A stretch of DNA of 5,666 nucleotides from Quisquiliibacterium sp. (GTDB lineage: Bacteria > Pseudomonadota > Gammaproteobacteria > Burkholderiales > Burkholderiaceae_E): contig JAURMJ010000273.1 of assembly GCA_030830765.1 (NCBI GenBank), forward strand, positions 1 to 5,666. Reading direction: 5' to 3'. Shown piece after piece: positions 1 through 5,666 of the stretch (the first letter of the stretch is position 1; the number at the start of each line of letters is the position of its first letter). The translations under genes were made by a program, and so were the position numbers. A model generated the notes under the pieces. That model saw only the letters and a list, made by a program, of their open reading frames with translations. It searched no databases and had not been told where the DNA came from.

Positions 1-476
1 AAGATTTCCATCGACCAGGCCACTGCCGGCACAAAGATGCCACCCAGTGCAAGACCCAGACTCATCGTCGACAGCGCCCGGGCACGCTTCTTTTCAAACC
101 ACTGAACGACCGCCACGGTCAGCGGGAAGTAGCCGCAGAAACTGGAGCCAATGGCAATTGTGATGATGGATACGTAAAAGCCAGTCAGCGTGTCGATCTG
201 ACTGAACATCATGAAACCAATGCCAAAGATCAGGATGCCAACCTTGATCATGCCCTGCGCGCCGAATCGGTCGACAATCCAACCGAGCAGGGGCCCGAGG
301 ATTGCCGCTTCGATCGACTGCAATGCGGCCCCGATGGATAGTGCGGTCTTGCTCCAGCCCAGTTCGCTCGACAGGGTTGCAACATACGCACCAAATGCCT
401 GGTTCAACACTGCGGCAAGCAGGAACTGCAGCCCGAATGCAGCTCCGACCATCTTCCAACCGTAGAAAATATTCAT
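1..476 (-). CDS. MFS permease, OFA/monocarboxylate-type, N-terminal part (runs off left edge)
   Basis: Reading leftward from an ATG at 476-474, an open frame of 158 complete codons continues past the window edge, so only the N-terminal third or so of a roughly 400-residue transporter is visible. It begins MNIFYGWKMV; an aromatic-Tyr-Gly-Trp start is typical of OFA/monocarboxylate-type major facilitator permeases of the inner membrane. Hydrophobic segments lie at about residues 8-32, 44-66, 75-93, 100-122 and 134-155. The MFS motif A loop between helices 2 and 3 is present (GWIVDRFG, 65-72), and a second basic loop reads WFEKKRARAL (126-135). The start is 29 bases after the stop of the lactonase gene on the same strand, which suggests co-transcription. 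No clear Shine-Dalgarno sequence precedes it, but the conserved FYGW segment supports this start. The substrate is unknown; the neighbours suggest an organic acid or lactone. The family call is solid, the subfamily likely. Confidence 0.88.
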   Translation of the reverse strand, partial: MNIFYGWKMVGAAFGLQFLLAAVLNQAFGAYVATLSSELGWSKTALSIGAALQSIEAAILGPLLGWIVDRFGAQGMIKVGILIFGIGFMMFSQIDTLTGFYVSIITIAIGSSFCGYFPLTVAVVQWFEKKRARALSTMSLGLALGGIFVPAVAWSMEI

Positions 477-505
477 GATGCGCGCGTGTTTGGCTCTGCT
501 GCGGA

Positions 506-1432
506 TCAGCTTGTATGTGAAAACAGCGTCAGGCCGGGGGATGGCATGTCGGCGACCAGTACGCATCCAGTCTGCGAATCGGTCATTACCATTTCATTCG
601 TGCCGGGGCGGTACGCAATGTTGGTGACCTGAACACCGGCTGGGCTGCGAACGAAGTGCGTGACCTCGCCCATCGGCGTGACGACAAAGGCGCCGCCAAG
701 CCCGACGTGAGCAACGATCAGTCTGTTCTGTGCATCCATCGCCAGACCGTCCGGTCCGCTGACCCCGAAAAATGTCCTGAATGCATTGACCTTGGAGACT
801 GTGCCATCCTGCATCAATGGTCCCCGCCAGACGGCATTGGCCCGGGTAACTGCGACGAACACGGCTTCGCCCTCGGCATCAAGCGCGATCCCGTTCGGGC
901 TTGGAACTGTCGACATCAGACAGTCCAGTCTGCCGTCCGATGGATCCCAGCGATAGACTCTGCCCGTCGGATCCTGCAGTCCGGTCTGACCCTGATCAGT
1001 GAACCAGCAGCGACCCTGCGGATCGAACACCAGATCGTTGACCCCCTTGAAGGACTCGCTGTTGCGGTGCGTCAGGAGGGGTTCGATCTGACCGTTGCCC
1101 GGATCGATACGGACCAGGCCCTTGCGGTAATCGGTGATCCACAGGCTGCCGTCACGATGGATCGCGATCCCGTTGGGCCAGCCATCGTATTCAGCAACCA
1201 GGTGCCACTGAAGTGATGGATCGATCCGAAAGATGCGACCGTGGGGAATATCGGTCACATACAGATTACCGGCGCGATCAAAGGCAGGTCCTTCAAGAAA
1301 ACTGTCGGCAATCCGTCCACTTTTATTCGCATTAGCCCAGTCACTGGGCCTGGCCCGGCGCAAGGGATCGGGCATCGAGGTCAGTACGCGGGCCTCGATG
1401 ACTTTCGGTGGCTCGAAATTCAGATTCCACAT
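506..1432 (-). CDS. SMP-30/gluconolactonase/LRE family lactonase-like protein
   Basis: A 308-residue soluble protein without a signal peptide, of the six-bladed beta-propeller SMP-30/gluconolactonase family. Members are divalent-metal enzymes, usually hydrolysing sugar lactones to aldonic acids. Family landmarks appear in order: LEGPAFD (46-52, metal-ligand Glu47), WPNGIA (85-90), GVNDLVFD (130-137, Asn132, a likely substrate contact), WFTD (143-146), SPNGIALD (178-185, likely metal ligand Asn180) and GPDGLAMD (226-233, likely metal ligand Asp228). All three expected metal ligands (Glu, Asn, Asp) are therefore present, and it looks catalytically competent. Residue roles are assigned by analogy to SMP-30. 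The length is near the usual 290-310, with an N-terminal extension of about 25 residues before the first blade. The ATG lies 3 bases beyond the stop of the upstream CoA-transferase gene and is preceded by AGAGGA at an 8-base spacing. Substrate lactone unknown; some family members are esterases or have other hydrolytic roles. Confidence 0.93.
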   Translation of the reverse strand: MWNLNFEPPKVIEARVLTSMPDPLRRARPSDWANANKSGRIADSFLEGPAFDRAGNLYVTDIPHGRIFRIDPSLQWHLVAEYDGWPNGIAIHRDGSLWITDYRKGLVRIDPGNGQIEPLLTHRNSESFKGVNDLVFDPQGRCWFTDQGQTGLQDPTGRVYRWDPSDGRLDCLMSTVPSPNGIALDAEGEAVFVAVTRANAVWRGPLMQDGTVSKVNAFRTFFGVSGPDGLAMDAQNRLIVAHVGLGGAFVVTPMGEVTHFVRSPAGVQVTNIAYRPGTNEMVMTDSQTGCVLVADMPSPGLTLFSHTS

Positions 1433-1435
1433 CGT

Positions 1436-2710
1436 TCAGTTCCTCTCGCTCTGATGGATGACACCTGCATCGGCAAGGTCCGAAATCATCTGCTCGTCGT
1501 AACCCAATTCGAGCAGCAACTCGCCGGTGTGCATGCCGATCGCCGGTGGCGCATTGCGCAGTGGCAGACGTTGACCGTCGAGTGTCAAAGGCAGCAATGC
1601 AGTCCGGGTGTGAACTTCACGGTCGGCGCCGCTGGCATCAGGTGGCAAGACCACTTCGGCAAGTCCGTTGGTCGACAGCAGGTGAGGGTCTTCGAACAGG
1701 TCCTGGGGGCGGGTGATCGGCGCATAAGGCAGCGCGTGCTGCTCGAAGATGCCGGCGATCTGCGACGCTGACATCCCGGCAAACAGTTCGCGCAGTTTCG
1801 GGATCAGCCATTCACGGGCCCGCACTCGGTCGTTGTTGGTTTTCAGGCGCGGATCATTGCGCAGATCCTTGAGCGCGAAGGCCTCGCAGAACACAGCCCA
1901 CTGCGTGTCAGTGACTACGCCCAAAAAGATCATCTCCTCATTTCGGACCGCGAACACATCATAGATCGCCCAGGCTGAGATCCGGCTTGGCATCGGCGCC
2001 GCCGGTTTGCCAGTGACCGCGAACTGCATCATGTGCTGCGCCACCAGAAAAACGTTGTTCTCGAACAGCGCGCTTTGCACCTCACGCCCCCGACCGGTCC
2101 GGCTGCGCTGCATCAGTGCCGCCATGGCGCCGATCGCCCCGAACATACCGCCCATGATGTCGTTGACACTGGTCCCGGCCCGCAACGGACGGCCCTGTGG
2201 GCCGGTCATGTAGGCCAGGCCGCCCATCATCTGAACCACTTCGTCCAGCGCAGTCCGATTCTCGTACGGTCCAGGCAGGAAGCCTTTATGCGAAACGTAG
2301 ACAAGCCCCGGGTTCAGCGTGGACAGGGCCTGGTAGCCCAGTCCGAGTCGATCCATCGCGCCTAGTTTGAAGTTCTCGCTGAAGACATCGGCACCGGCCA
2401 GCAGTCGCAGCACGATCTCCAGTCCGCGCGGGTTCCTGACATCGATGCTCAGGCTCTTTTTGTTGCGGTTGAAGGTACTGAAAAAACCGGCACCCGACCC
2501 CATCAGGCGGCGCGTGCCATCGCCTTCAAGAGGCTCGACCTTGATGACTTCTGCACCCAGATCGGCAAGCACCATACCGCAGGTTGGACCCATGACCATG
2601 TGGGTGAACTCGACAACGCGAATGCCAGCAAGGGGCAGATCCTGGTCCGGCAAAGCGGCGTGTGCGGTTTGTGCGGCGGAATTGGCGTCGGGGTTCGGCA
2701 TGTTGCTCAT
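1436..2710 (-). CDS. Class III CoA-transferase (CaiB/BaiF family)
   Basis: A 424-residue protein of the formyl-CoA/carnitine CoA-transferase (class III) family. These cytosolic interlocked dimers move CoA from an acyl-CoA donor to a carboxylic acid through an aspartyl anhydride intermediate. Landmarks: LAGIRVVEFTHMVMGP (28-42), LADLGAEVIKVEP (48-60), NRNKKSLSID (81-90), the catalytic region with Asp156 in TALDEVVQMMGG (153-164), and TGRGREVQSALFE (205-217). The C-terminal part carries YAPITRPQDLFEDPHL (329-344), the usual family motif. Length is normal, with about 25 extra polar residues at the N-terminus. The start cannot lie upstream because an in-frame TGA sits at 2722-2720. ATG 2710 is used here, although ATG 2701 (Met4) is possible and neither has a good Shine-Dalgarno sequence. 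It is first in a minus-strand operon with the lactonase and the MFS permease. The acid substrate and CoA donor cannot be told from sequence, because members of this family are easily mis-assigned. Confidence 0.95.
   Translation of the reverse strand: MSNMPNPDANSAAQTAHAALPDQDLPLAGIRVVEFTHMVMGPTCGMVLADLGAEVIKVEPLEGDGTRRLMGSGAGFFSTFNRNKKSLSIDVRNPRGLEIVLRLLAGADVFSENFKLGAMDRLGLGYQALSTLNPGLVYVSHKGFLPGPYENRTALDEVVQMMGGLAYMTGPQGRPLRAGTSVNDIMGGMFGAIGAMAALMQRSRTGRGREVQSALFENNVFLVAQHMMQFAVTGKPAAPMPSRISAWAIYDVFAVRNEEMIFLGVVTDTQWAVFCEAFALKDLRNDPRLKTNNDRVRAREWLIPKLRELFAGMSASQIAGIFEQHALPYAPITRPQDLFEDPHLLSTNGLAEVVLPPDASGADREVHTRTALLPLTLDGQRLPLRNAPPAIGMHTGELLLELGYDEQMISDLADAGVIHQSERN
1441..1446 (-). promoter_or_regulatory. 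Shine-Dalgarno site of the lactonase gene, inside the CoA-transferase 3' end
   Basis: Read on the minus strand this is AGAGGA, 8 bases before the lactonase ATG at 1432. It overlaps the last codons of the CoA-transferase (Glu-Arg-Asn-stop), so ribosomes finishing the first gene expose and reach this start directly. The layout TGA-ACG-ATG points to translational coupling. It supports ATG 1432 as the true start. Confidence 0.75.
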
Positions 2711-2844
2711 CGTGCAGGGTCACAGGGGAAGACCGAATGCTACGGCAGAACGGCGGGTTCATCCGGTCGTTGACGGCCTCAAACGCAGAGCGCAGCACCG
2801 CTGGCGGGGCGATTTTTCCACTGACTGCATGCGATACTGAGGCG
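2711..2844. promoter_or_regulatory. Divergent intergenic region between the CoA-transferase operon and the MgtC/DUF4010 gene
   Basis: These 134 bases separate two divergently read genes if the plus-strand gene starts at GTG 2845, so promoters for both directions are expected here. I could not find a convincing -35/-10 pair on either strand. TTGACG occurs at 2770-2775 (plus) without a matching -10, and GATACT at 2832-2837 without a matching -35. A short dyad, TTGA-N5-TCAA, lies at 2770-2782. The region also holds an AGGGGA followed by an ATG (2737) that could be an alternative start of the plus-strand gene, in which case most of it would be coding. The regulatory role is inferred from geometry only. 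Confidence 0.35.
2724..2729 (+). promoter_or_regulatory. Strong Shine-Dalgarno-like AGGGGA before an alternative ATG at 2737
   Basis: AGGGGA is followed after 7 bases by ATG 2737-2739, which is in frame with the MgtC/DUF4010 gene. As a ribosome binding site it is better than anything before GTG 2845. Using it would add 36 residues that do not resemble the family N-terminus and would put the two divergent start codons only 26 bases apart. It may be fortuitous, or it may be the real start. Confidence 0.35.
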
Positions 2845-4083
2845 GTGCAATCAATCCAGTTCGAATGGCTGGGCCTTGCGGTCGCGCTGGGATGCGGTCT
2901 GCTCGTTGGTGTTGAACGCGAGCGACGCAAGGGGCGTGGTTCGGATCGGGCGCTGGCTGGCGTCAGAACCTTTTCAGTCACTGCGCTGATTGGCGCCCTC
3001 TTGCAGACCCTGCAGTTCGAACTGCTGCTGGCAATCGGTGCGGTGCTCGTCCTGATTCTTGCGCTGATCAGCCATCTGCGGTCGGACGCCTCTGATCCTG
3101 GCATCACGACGCCTCTGGCCCTGTTCGTCACGTTCCTGCTCGGTGTGACTGCGATGCGCGATGCCGTGCTGGCCGCAGGGGGCGCCGCGATGGTCACGAT
3201 CCTGCTGGCCAGTCAGTCCCGTCTGCACCGGTTTGCGACGCAGACCTTGCATGCCAACGAACTGCGAGACGGATTGATTCTCGCCGGCGCGGCGCTGATT
3301 GTTCTGCCGCTTGTGCCTGCCGAGCCGATTCAATGGCTGGCTGGTTTCAATCCCCGCCGCATCTGGGGGCTGGTCGTCCTTTTGCTTGCCGCCCAGACGC
3401 TGGGCTACATCGCCATGCGGGCTGCTGGGCCTACGATCGGTCTGGCGCTTTCAGGGCTGGCCTCCGGCTTCGTTTCGAGCACGGCTACCCATGCAGCGAT
3501 GGGCGCCTGTGCAAGGCATTCGGAGAGTCTGTTACGCGCGGCCGTGGCTGGGGCAATGATGTCCAATGTTGCAACGATGTTGCTGCTTCTGCTGGTCGCA
3601 CTGACGGTTGCGCCCTCGATGGTCGGGGTGCTTTGGCCGATCTTCCTGGCGGGCAGTCTGGGGGCGCTGATCGGAGCATCTTTGTCTCTTTGGCCTGCCG
3701 TTGAAGATCCGAGGCCGCCCGTGCTGGATCGGGTCTTTGATCTGTCCCGCGCCATGATCTTCGCTGCCATGTTGACCGGGATGACCGGACTGGCCGCCTG
3801 GGCCGGGGCACGTTATGGCGAGGCCGGAGTCTCTGTGGCCGCAGCGATCGCAGGATTTGTCGATGTGCATGCCGGTGCAGCCTCGGTGGCCACGCTGGTG
3901 CAGGGCGGTCGAGTCGAGGCGCAGGCTGGGGCGCTGCCAATCCTGCTGGCTTTCTCGACCAATACAGTCAGCAAGCTTGTCGCGGCCTGGATTGGCGGCG
4001 GATTCCGATTCGCGGCCAGAGTGTTGCCCGGCTTGATTCTGTTGTTGGGGATGGTCTGGTCCGCCTGGTGGTGGTTCTGTTGA
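2845..4083 (+). CDS. MgtC/SapB-type, DUF4010 family integral membrane protein
   Basis: A 412-residue, very hydrophobic inner-membrane protein (from GTG 2845) with about 12 predicted helices by eye. The N-terminal part is MgtC-like: GCGLLVGVERERRKGRG (16-32) and LAGVRTFSVTALIGAL (38-52), followed by helices at about 59-77, 89-103 and 107-123. The C-terminal half is the DUF4010 domain: LSGLASGFVSSTATHAAMG (202-220), GFVDVHAGAASVA (337-349) and FSTNTVSKLVAAWIGGG (370-386), conserved polar stretches buried among helices. The molecular function of this two-part family is not established; MgtC itself is a virulence and magnesium-starvation factor, which should not be transferred to this protein. 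The GTG start is chosen because family members begin only a few residues before the GLL(I/V)G-ER motif and because it leaves promoter space. Its GAGG at 2839-2842 is only 2 bases away, which is poor. ATG 2737 gives 448 residues. It is read away from the CoA-transferase operon. Confidence 0.85.
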   Translation: MQSIQFEWLGLAVALGCGLLVGVERERRKGRGSDRALAGVRTFSVTALIGALLQTLQFELLLAIGAVLVLILALISHLRSDASDPGITTPLALFVTFLLGVTAMRDAVLAAGGAAMVTILLASQSRLHRFATQTLHANELRDGLILAGAALIVLPLVPAEPIQWLAGFNPRRIWGLVVLLLAAQTLGYIAMRAAGPTIGLALSGLASGFVSSTATHAAMGACARHSESLLRAAVAGAMMSNVATMLLLLLVALTVAPSMVGVLWPIFLAGSLGALIGASLSLWPAVEDPRPPVLDRVFDLSRAMIFAAMLTGMTGLAAWAGARYGEAGVSVAAAIAGFVDVHAGAASVATLVQGGRVEAQAGALPILLAFSTNTVSKLVAAWIGGGFRFAARVLPGLILLLGMVWSAWWWFC

Positions 4084-4290
4084 TTCGCTTTGAGCGCAGG
4101 ACTGGGCGGTTCTCTGCCTGCCGATCAATTTTTGAGACAGGCGCGCAAATTGACGGTTCTTACTGCGCATGCCCGCGATCTGGCCCTGGGTTGGCGATTT
4201 CGGCAGATGCAGCTGACGACTTGCGGTTGGAGCCTGTGCGCTTTAGTCTTTCGCCCCCGCCTTGCGCAACAATCTGAACAGGATCTTCTG
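4084..4290 (+). other. 207-base gap between the membrane-protein gene and the HIBADH-like gene
   Basis: No gene is supported here. The downstream frame is open back to TTG 4090, but the translated extension has no resemblance to the reductase family, whose N-terminus is clearly at 4291. The length suggests the reductase has its own promoter. The best pair I see is TTGCGG (4221-4226) and TAGTCT (4244-4249) at a 17-base spacing, a weak match to a sigma-70 promoter. A weak G-U-containing hairpin at 4103-4120 and five Ts at 4129-4133 do not make a proper intrinsic terminator. Confidence 0.3.
4280..4283 (+). promoter_or_regulatory. Shine-Dalgarno site of the HIBADH-like gene
   Basis: AGGA lies 7 bases before ATG 4291. 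Together with the Rossmann motif starting at residue 3, it fixes this start rather than the longer open frame upstream. Confidence 0.7.
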
Positions 4291-5145
4291 ATGAAAATCG
4301 CATTCTTTGGTGCTGGCCTGATGGGTTCGGGCTTCATTCGCCGCATGCTTGCCCAGGGCCATGAGGTCACAGTCTGGAACCGCAGCCCGGAAAAGGCTCA
4401 GGCCTTGCAGGCCGAGGGTGCAAAGGCTTGTGCTGATGCCGCCGAGGCAATCCGTGGCGTGGACCGCATTCATCTTTCACTCTCTGACGATGCGTCGGTG
4501 GACGCAGTGCTCGAGCCGCTGGCCTCCGTGATCGACTCGAAGGTCTGGATCGTCGATCACACGACCACGGCAACGACCCCGACGGCCGAGCGGGCAGCGC
4601 GCTGGCGTGGCCGTGGAGTACGCTTTGTGCATGCCCCGGTCTTCATGGGCCCGGCTAATGCGCAGGAAGGCACCGGCCTGGTGATCATGTCCGGTGAAAA
4701 GGCGCTTTGCGATGCACTGACCCCATTGCTCGACGGCATGGGCAGCAAGATTGTCTGGCTTGGTGAGCAGCCGGAGCGTGCCGCTTCGTTCAAGCTGTTT
4801 GGGAACCTGGCGCTGATGGGCATTGCCGGCGTGCTTGCTGACGTGACCCGGCTTGCCAGTGCGGTCGGGGTATCGTCAGCCGATGCGATGGACCTGTTCT
4901 CGCACTTCAATCCCGGCGCTGCCATCCCGGCTCGGGCGGCCAAGATTGCCAGCGGACCCTACGATCAGCCGACCTTTGAGGTTGCGATGGCGCGCAAGGA
5001 CGTTCGCCTGATGATCGAACAGGCTGAGCGTGGCGGAGTTCAGCTTGCGGTAATGCCGGCCGTGGCCGCGCTGTTTGACGCTGCCATTGCCCGTGGCGAG
5101 GGCGCGCTGGACGTGACTGCAGCGGCCCGTTATCCGTTGAGTTGA
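4291..5145 (+). CDS. NAD(P)-dependent oxidoreductase, 3-hydroxyisobutyrate dehydrogenase (beta-hydroxyacid dehydrogenase) family
   Basis: A 284-residue cytosolic enzyme of the beta-hydroxyacid dehydrogenase family, which interconverts 3-hydroxy acids and their aldehydes or ketones (3-hydroxyisobutyrate, tartronate semialdehyde, succinic semialdehyde and similar). The Rossmann motif is at the start: IAFFGAGLMGSGF (3-15). Strand 2 ends in WNRSPEKA (29-36); Asn-Arg here, rather than an Asp, suggests NADP(H), as in glyoxylate/succinic semialdehyde reductases. The catalytic lysine is Lys168 in SFKLFGN (166-172) with Asn172 four residues on, and the conserved KD pair is Lys236-Asp237. The substrate loop normally reading DAPVSGG is HAPVFMGP (114-121), so the usual Ser-Gly-Gly is missing and the substrate probably differs from 3-hydroxyisobutyrate. 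Length is normal for the family. It converges with the SDR gene, their stops 45 bases apart. Family assignment is firm; the specific substrate is not. Confidence 0.93.
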   Translation: MKIAFFGAGLMGSGFIRRMLAQGHEVTVWNRSPEKAQALQAEGAKACADAAEAIRGVDRIHLSLSDDASVDAVLEPLASVIDSKVWIVDHTTTATTPTAERAARWRGRGVRFVHAPVFMGPANAQEGTGLVIMSGEKALCDALTPLLDGMGSKIVWLGEQPERAASFKLFGNLALMGIAGVLADVTRLASAVGVSSADAMDLFSHFNPGAAIPARAAKIASGPYDQPTFEVAMARKDVRLMIEQAERGGVQLAVMPAVAALFDAAIARGEGALDVTAAARYPLS

Positions 5146-5190
5146 GTCTGTTGAGGGACCAGCCCTGCCCGGGAGTCAGCGCACTCGCGG

Positions 5191-5666
5191 TCAGAGGCTG
5201 GCGGTCATGCCGCCATCGACGTACAGCACATGACCGTTGACGAAATCCGAAGCGGGTGAAGCAAGGAAGACGGCGGCGCCCCCAAGCTCGGCGACGTCGC
5301 CCCAGCGCCCGGAGGGAACTCGCTTTTCGATCCAGGCCGTGAATTCCTGGTCATCGACCAGGGCCTTGGTCAGTTCGGTGGCGAAGTAGCCGGGACCCAG
5401 GCCGTTCACCTGGATGTTGTAGCGGGCCCAATCCACGCACATACCCTTGGTCAGCATTTTCAGGGCGCCCTTTGTCGCTGAATACGGGGCGATCGAGTAG
5501 CGGGCGCATTCTGCGTTGACTGACAGCACGTTGATGATCTTGCCGCGTTTGCGACTGATCATGGCCTGCACCGCGGTGCGACTGACCAGGAATACGCTGC
5601 TCAGGTTGGTCTGAATGATCTGGTTCCAGTCCGCTGTTGTGAAGTTTTCCAGCGGGCCACGGATCT
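5191..5666 (-). CDS. SDR-family oxidoreductase, gluconate 5-dehydrogenase-like, C-terminal part (runs off right edge)
   Basis: An open minus-strand frame enters from the right edge and stops with TGA at 5193-5191. It gives 157 residues of a classical short-chain dehydrogenase, about 250 residues in full, so roughly the first 95 residues with the Gly-rich nucleotide-binding motif lie outside. Numbering from the first visible codon, the catalytic tetrad is present: Asn20 (QTNLSSVF), Ser48 (INVLSVN), Tyr61 and Lys65 (PYSATKGAL), with the usual 13-residue Ser-Tyr spacing. NIQVNGLGPGYFATELTKAL (83-102), SGRWGDVAELGGAAVFLA (118-135) and ASDFVNGHVLYVDGGM (138-153) match from memory the pattern of gluconate 5-dehydrogenase/5-keto-D-gluconate reductase (IdnO/Ga5DH type). 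Such enzymes interconvert gluconate and 5-ketogluconate with NADP(H) in the cytosol. SDR substrate assignments are often wrong, so the exact reaction is a suggestion. A GTG at 5571 is internal, not the start, because conserved sequence continues upstream of it. Confidence 0.92.
   Translation of the reverse strand, partial: IRGPLENFTTADWNQIIQTNLSSVFLVSRTAVQAMISRKRGKIINVLSVNAECARYSIAPYSATKGALKMLTKGMCVDWARYNIQVNGLGPGYFATELTKALVDDQEFTAWIEKRVPSGRWGDVAELGGAAVFLASPASDFVNGHVLYVDGGMTASL

Noticed and set aside
94..459. Minus-strand open frame of 121 codons
   Set aside because: It is an out-of-frame shadow of the MFS permease; the translation is rich in Arg, His, Cys and Trp and lacks family motifs, whereas the frame starting at 476 gives a clean transporter.
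656..1216. Plus-strand open frame of 186 codons opposite the lactonase gene
   Set aside because: It lies antisense to a gene with all family motifs, has no recognisable domain, and is expected in GC-rich DNA.
1241..1771. Plus-strand open frame of 176 codons across the lactonase/CoA-transferase junction
   Set aside because: It is antisense to two well-supported genes and its translation shows no domain.
2526..3197. Minus-strand open frame of 223 codons overlapping the CoA-transferase start, the divergent gap and the membrane-protein gene
   Set aside because: It is Arg/Ser/Pro-rich low-complexity translation crossing two supported genes in the wrong frame; typical GC-rich shadow.
4103..4133. 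Possible intrinsic terminator after the membrane-protein gene
   Set aside because: The stem GGCGG/CTGCC is only five pairs with one G-U, and the T-run begins well after the stem rather than directly at its base.
3532..4170. Minus-strand open frame of 212 codons opposite the DUF4010 domain
   Set aside because: Its translation is rich in Gln, Arg, His and Pro with no motif, and it mirrors a hydrophobic protein gene on the other strand; a second minus-strand frame at 3485-3940 is rejected for the same reason.
4262..4269. Perfect palindrome TTGCGCAA upstream of the HIBADH-like gene
   Set aside because: An eight-base palindrome is expected about once by chance in a gap of this length; nothing else supports an operator.
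4090..4290. 67-codon N-terminal extension of the HIBADH-like protein
   Set aside because: The Rossmann motif begins at residue 3 from ATG 4291, which has a good ribosome site; the extension has no family counterpart and would start at TTG.
5159..5201. Inverted repeat CCAGCC/GGCTGG between and into the convergent gene ends
   Set aside because: The arms are six bases with a 31-base loop and no T-run, and one arm lies inside the SDR coding sequence, so it is not a credible terminator.

Overview
The window is GC-rich, densely packed bacterial DNA carrying ordinary metabolic and membrane genes. The gene types are class III CoA-transferase, SMP-30 lactonase, OFA-like MFS transporter, 3-hydroxyisobutyrate-dehydrogenase-type reductase and gluconate-5-dehydrogenase-like SDR. 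This mix suits a heterotrophic proteobacterium, most likely a betaproteobacterium of Burkholderiales type. That assignment is inference from gene content; no rRNA or other taxonomic marker is present.

Layout: six genes are visible, two of them cut by the window edges. On the minus strand, reading leftward from 2710, a tight three-gene set encodes a CaiB/BaiF (class III) CoA-transferase (2710 to 1436), an SMP-30/gluconolactonase-like protein (1432 to 506) and an MFS permease (476 to beyond the left edge). The gaps are 3 and 29 bases, so they are probably one operon. Divergently, on the plus strand, a polytopic MgtC/DUF4010-family membrane protein (about 2845 to 4083) is followed after 207 bases by a 3-hydroxyisobutyrate-dehydrogenase-family oxidoreductase (4291 to 5145). 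Converging on it from the right edge, on the minus strand, is the C-terminal part of a short-chain dehydrogenase close to gluconate 5-dehydrogenase (5191 to beyond 5666).

How they may work together: the minus-strand operon has the parts for taking up a small organic acid or lactone (MFS), opening a sugar-type lactone (SMP-30) and activating a carboxylic acid as a CoA thioester (CoA-transferase). The two flanking dehydrogenases act on hydroxy acids or sugar acids in their families. The neighbourhood therefore looks like organic-acid or sugar-acid catabolism, but no substrate can be read from the sequence. The MgtC/DUF4010 protein has no evident link to that theme.

I found no tRNA, rRNA, CRISPR array, insertion sequence, phage gene or long repeat, and nothing that clearly amounts to an undescribed system. 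The most useful second-look points are the untested lactonase/CoA-transferase/transporter grouping, the uncertain start of the MgtC/DUF4010 gene, and the non-canonical substrate loop of the HIBADH-like reductase.
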